NCBI GenBank assembly: GCA_017475405.1
Contig: JAFVFN010000027.1
Location: forward strand, 1 to 39,555
Length of the DNA stretch: 39,555 bases
From: Elusimicrobiaceae bacterium
GTDB taxonomy: Bacteria > Elusimicrobiota > Elusimicrobia > Elusimicrobiales > Elusimicrobiaceae
Direction: 5' to 3'
Shown: one piece after another, positions 38,820 through 39,555 of the stretch
How positions within the stretch are numbered: the first letter of the stretch is position 1
How the letters are laid out: the number at the start of each line of letters is the position of its first letter
Made by a program: the position numbers and the translations under genes
The notes under the pieces: model-generated
The model's database searches: none
Seen by the model: only the letters and a program-made list of their open reading frames with translations
What the model was told of the DNA's origin: nothing

Positions 38820-39341
38820 TTAAAAAAAATACACCGTATATCCACCCCCTCTCAGATCAGGACCTGTTTTCCCTGTTTCTCGTTGACACAAATGAGAGCG
38901 CTTGCTATTATCATCGCCATCTCCAATACACATTGTTTTACCTGCCGTACTGACTCCATTCACATTGGCTGTTGAATGAGCACAAGCTATTTGATATTGA
39001 ACACCGAAATCAGGAAATCGATAGTAACACAATATCTGTCCTGTAGCACCAGTTTCGCAATTTCCCCATGGAAAAACTAACTTTGCCTCTGTACTTTTAT
39101 CTTCATTATACCCACTAAGTGTAATATCTAACTTTTCAAAATTATCAGCATACTCCCCATTGGCCAAGTAAAATACTTCTTGGGCATTGGCTACACTTTT
39201 TGTTAAATTTTTTATAGTCGCATATTGACTACGTTGCACAGCATTTTGATACTGTGGAACGGCCACTGCTACCAAAATACCTGTAATGAGTACAACCACC
39301 AAAAGTTCTATGAGCGTAAATGCTTGTTTCTGTTGACTCAT
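38820..39341 (-). CDS. Type IV pilin-like prepilin, poly-T promoter class
   Basis: 173 residues. Leader MSQQKQA with Ala at -1, then FTLIELLVVVLITGILVAVAVPQYQNAVQRSQYATI and Glu5; a Thr (LITGIL) replaces the common Ile in the helix. YYLANGEY-type segment VFYLANGEYADNFEKLDITLSG follows, then CETGATGQILCYY, IACAHS, MCIGDG and LCQRETG. The overall plan matches the broken pilin at 27667 closely (DFGVQYQIACAHS region), so the two are likely recent paralogues. AAGGAGAGAAAT precedes the ATG, and an intact T12 promoter lies 32 nt upstream. Confidence 0.93.
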   Translation of the reverse strand: MSQQKQAFTLIELLVVVLITGILVAVAVPQYQNAVQRSQYATIKNLTKSVANAQEVFYLANGEYADNFEKLDITLSGYNEDKSTEAKLVFPWGNCETGATGQILCYYRFPDFGVQYQIACAHSTANVNGVSTAGKTMCIGDGDDNSKRSHLCQRETGKTGPDLRGGGYTVYFF

Positions 39342-39372
39342 ATTTCTCTCCTTATTTTTTCTTTATAAAGAG

Positions 39373-39400
39373 AGAATATCAAAAAAAAAAAACGCGTCAA
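39373..39400 (-). promoter_or_regulatory. Poly-T-spacer promoter (T12) of the pilin at 39341
   Basis: On the minus strand: -35 TTGACG, spacer CG, twelve T, GA (16 bp), -10 TATTCT. Confidence 0.72.
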
Positions 39401-39455
39401 GTGTTATTTTTAATTCCACAGTTCAACCTGCTAGTGCAACCCCGGAGGTTGTATA

Positions 39456-39555
39456 ATGAAAGGTATGTACCAGCAGTTAAGTAGTGGCGAGCGATTTACC
39501 ATCGAACGCCTGTTTAAGCAGGGTTACTCCAAAGCTCACATCGCTAAAGTCTTGG
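39456..39555 (+). CDS. IS30-family-type transposase, N-terminal part (runs off right edge)
   Basis: The ATG at 39456 follows CGGAGG and opens MKGMYQQLSSGERFTIERLFKQGYSKAHIAKVL, the helix-turn-helix start (LT-x-x-ER-x-x-I-x-x-L-x-x-G-x-S-x-x-x-IA-x-x-L) typical of IS30 transposases. The catalytic DDE domain would lie beyond the window. The element's left end should be within about 39405-39455; I cannot fix the terminal repeat without its partner. It inserted or lies just upstream of the poly-T promoter of the last pilin. Confidence 0.75.
   Translation, partial: MKGMYQQLSSGERFTIERLFKQGYSKAHIAKVL

Noticed and set aside
1..39555. Prophage, integrative element or secretion island spanning the window
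   Set aside because: No integrase, phage structural or tail genes; housekeeping operons are interleaved throughout, and only the right edge shows a transposase.

Overview
The window reads as a chromosomal segment of a Gram-negative, didermic bacterium, most likely a gut-type Elusimicrobiota relative. The placement is inference from gene content and style: a large excess of type IV pilin-like genes scattered singly among housekeeping genes, DapL/DapF lysine synthesis, outer-membrane beta-barrels, AT-rich promoters. No rRNA or tRNA gene is seen. Twelve prepilin-like genes lie in 39.5 kb: nine intact, one cut by the left edge and two frameshifted.

Layout. 1-132 is a truncated pilin; 483-2303 encodes a secreted DUF885-family protein that has lost its signature residues; 2748-5722 (minus) is an operon of three minor pilins and a cysteine-rich secreted protein that could be a pilus-tip component. 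5880-7440 holds guaC and an FKBP-type isomerase. 7505-8392 is an outer-membrane barrel, followed by a remnant of a DUF4143 ATPase and a pilin behind a long structured leader. 9884-13720 has thrS (no TGS domain) diverging from a membrane sulfatase-type transferase. 13725-16332 holds a broken pilin, an intact pilin behind a second copy of the leader, and an AAA/DUF4143 ATPase with a tandem operator-like array. 16611-20769 is yajC-secD-secF plus an unknown gene and a DUF374 acyltransferase. 20875-21837 is an oversized pilin. 21997-24304 is SirB1-like, nfeD and a frameshifted stomatin gene. 24381-26979 is dapF-dapL-pilin. 27038-29096 has a nitroreductase, a broken pilin and a pilin behind the third leader copy. 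29241-34434 is the DUF177-rpmF-plsX-fabG-acpP-rnc-ankyrin operon. 34544-37419 is nadE-MATE. 37522-38644 is a tandem pair of GLQLGLVN-repeat exported proteins. 38820-39341 is a pilin, and an IS30-type transposase begins at the right edge.

The most interesting signals are regulatory. (1) Three unlinked pilin genes share a leader of about 260 nt with the same order of hairpins, compensatory base changes and a final terminator-like hairpin; I do not recognise it as a known riboswitch, so it is a candidate new cis-regulatory RNA. (2) A second set of surface genes (four pilins, one barrel protein and the edge pilin) is preceded by promoters whose -35/-10 spacer is a run of T; four copies have exactly twelve T and a 16-bp spacer, the arrangement expected of a phase-variable promoter. 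The two copies with a shortened -35 region both drive frameshifted pilins, suggesting decayed or silent cassettes. (3) Several genes begin about 7-9 nt after a -10 box and have no Shine-Dalgarno sequence, so their mRNAs are probably leaderless; extended -10 boxes of the form T(A/T)TGNTANNNT recur.
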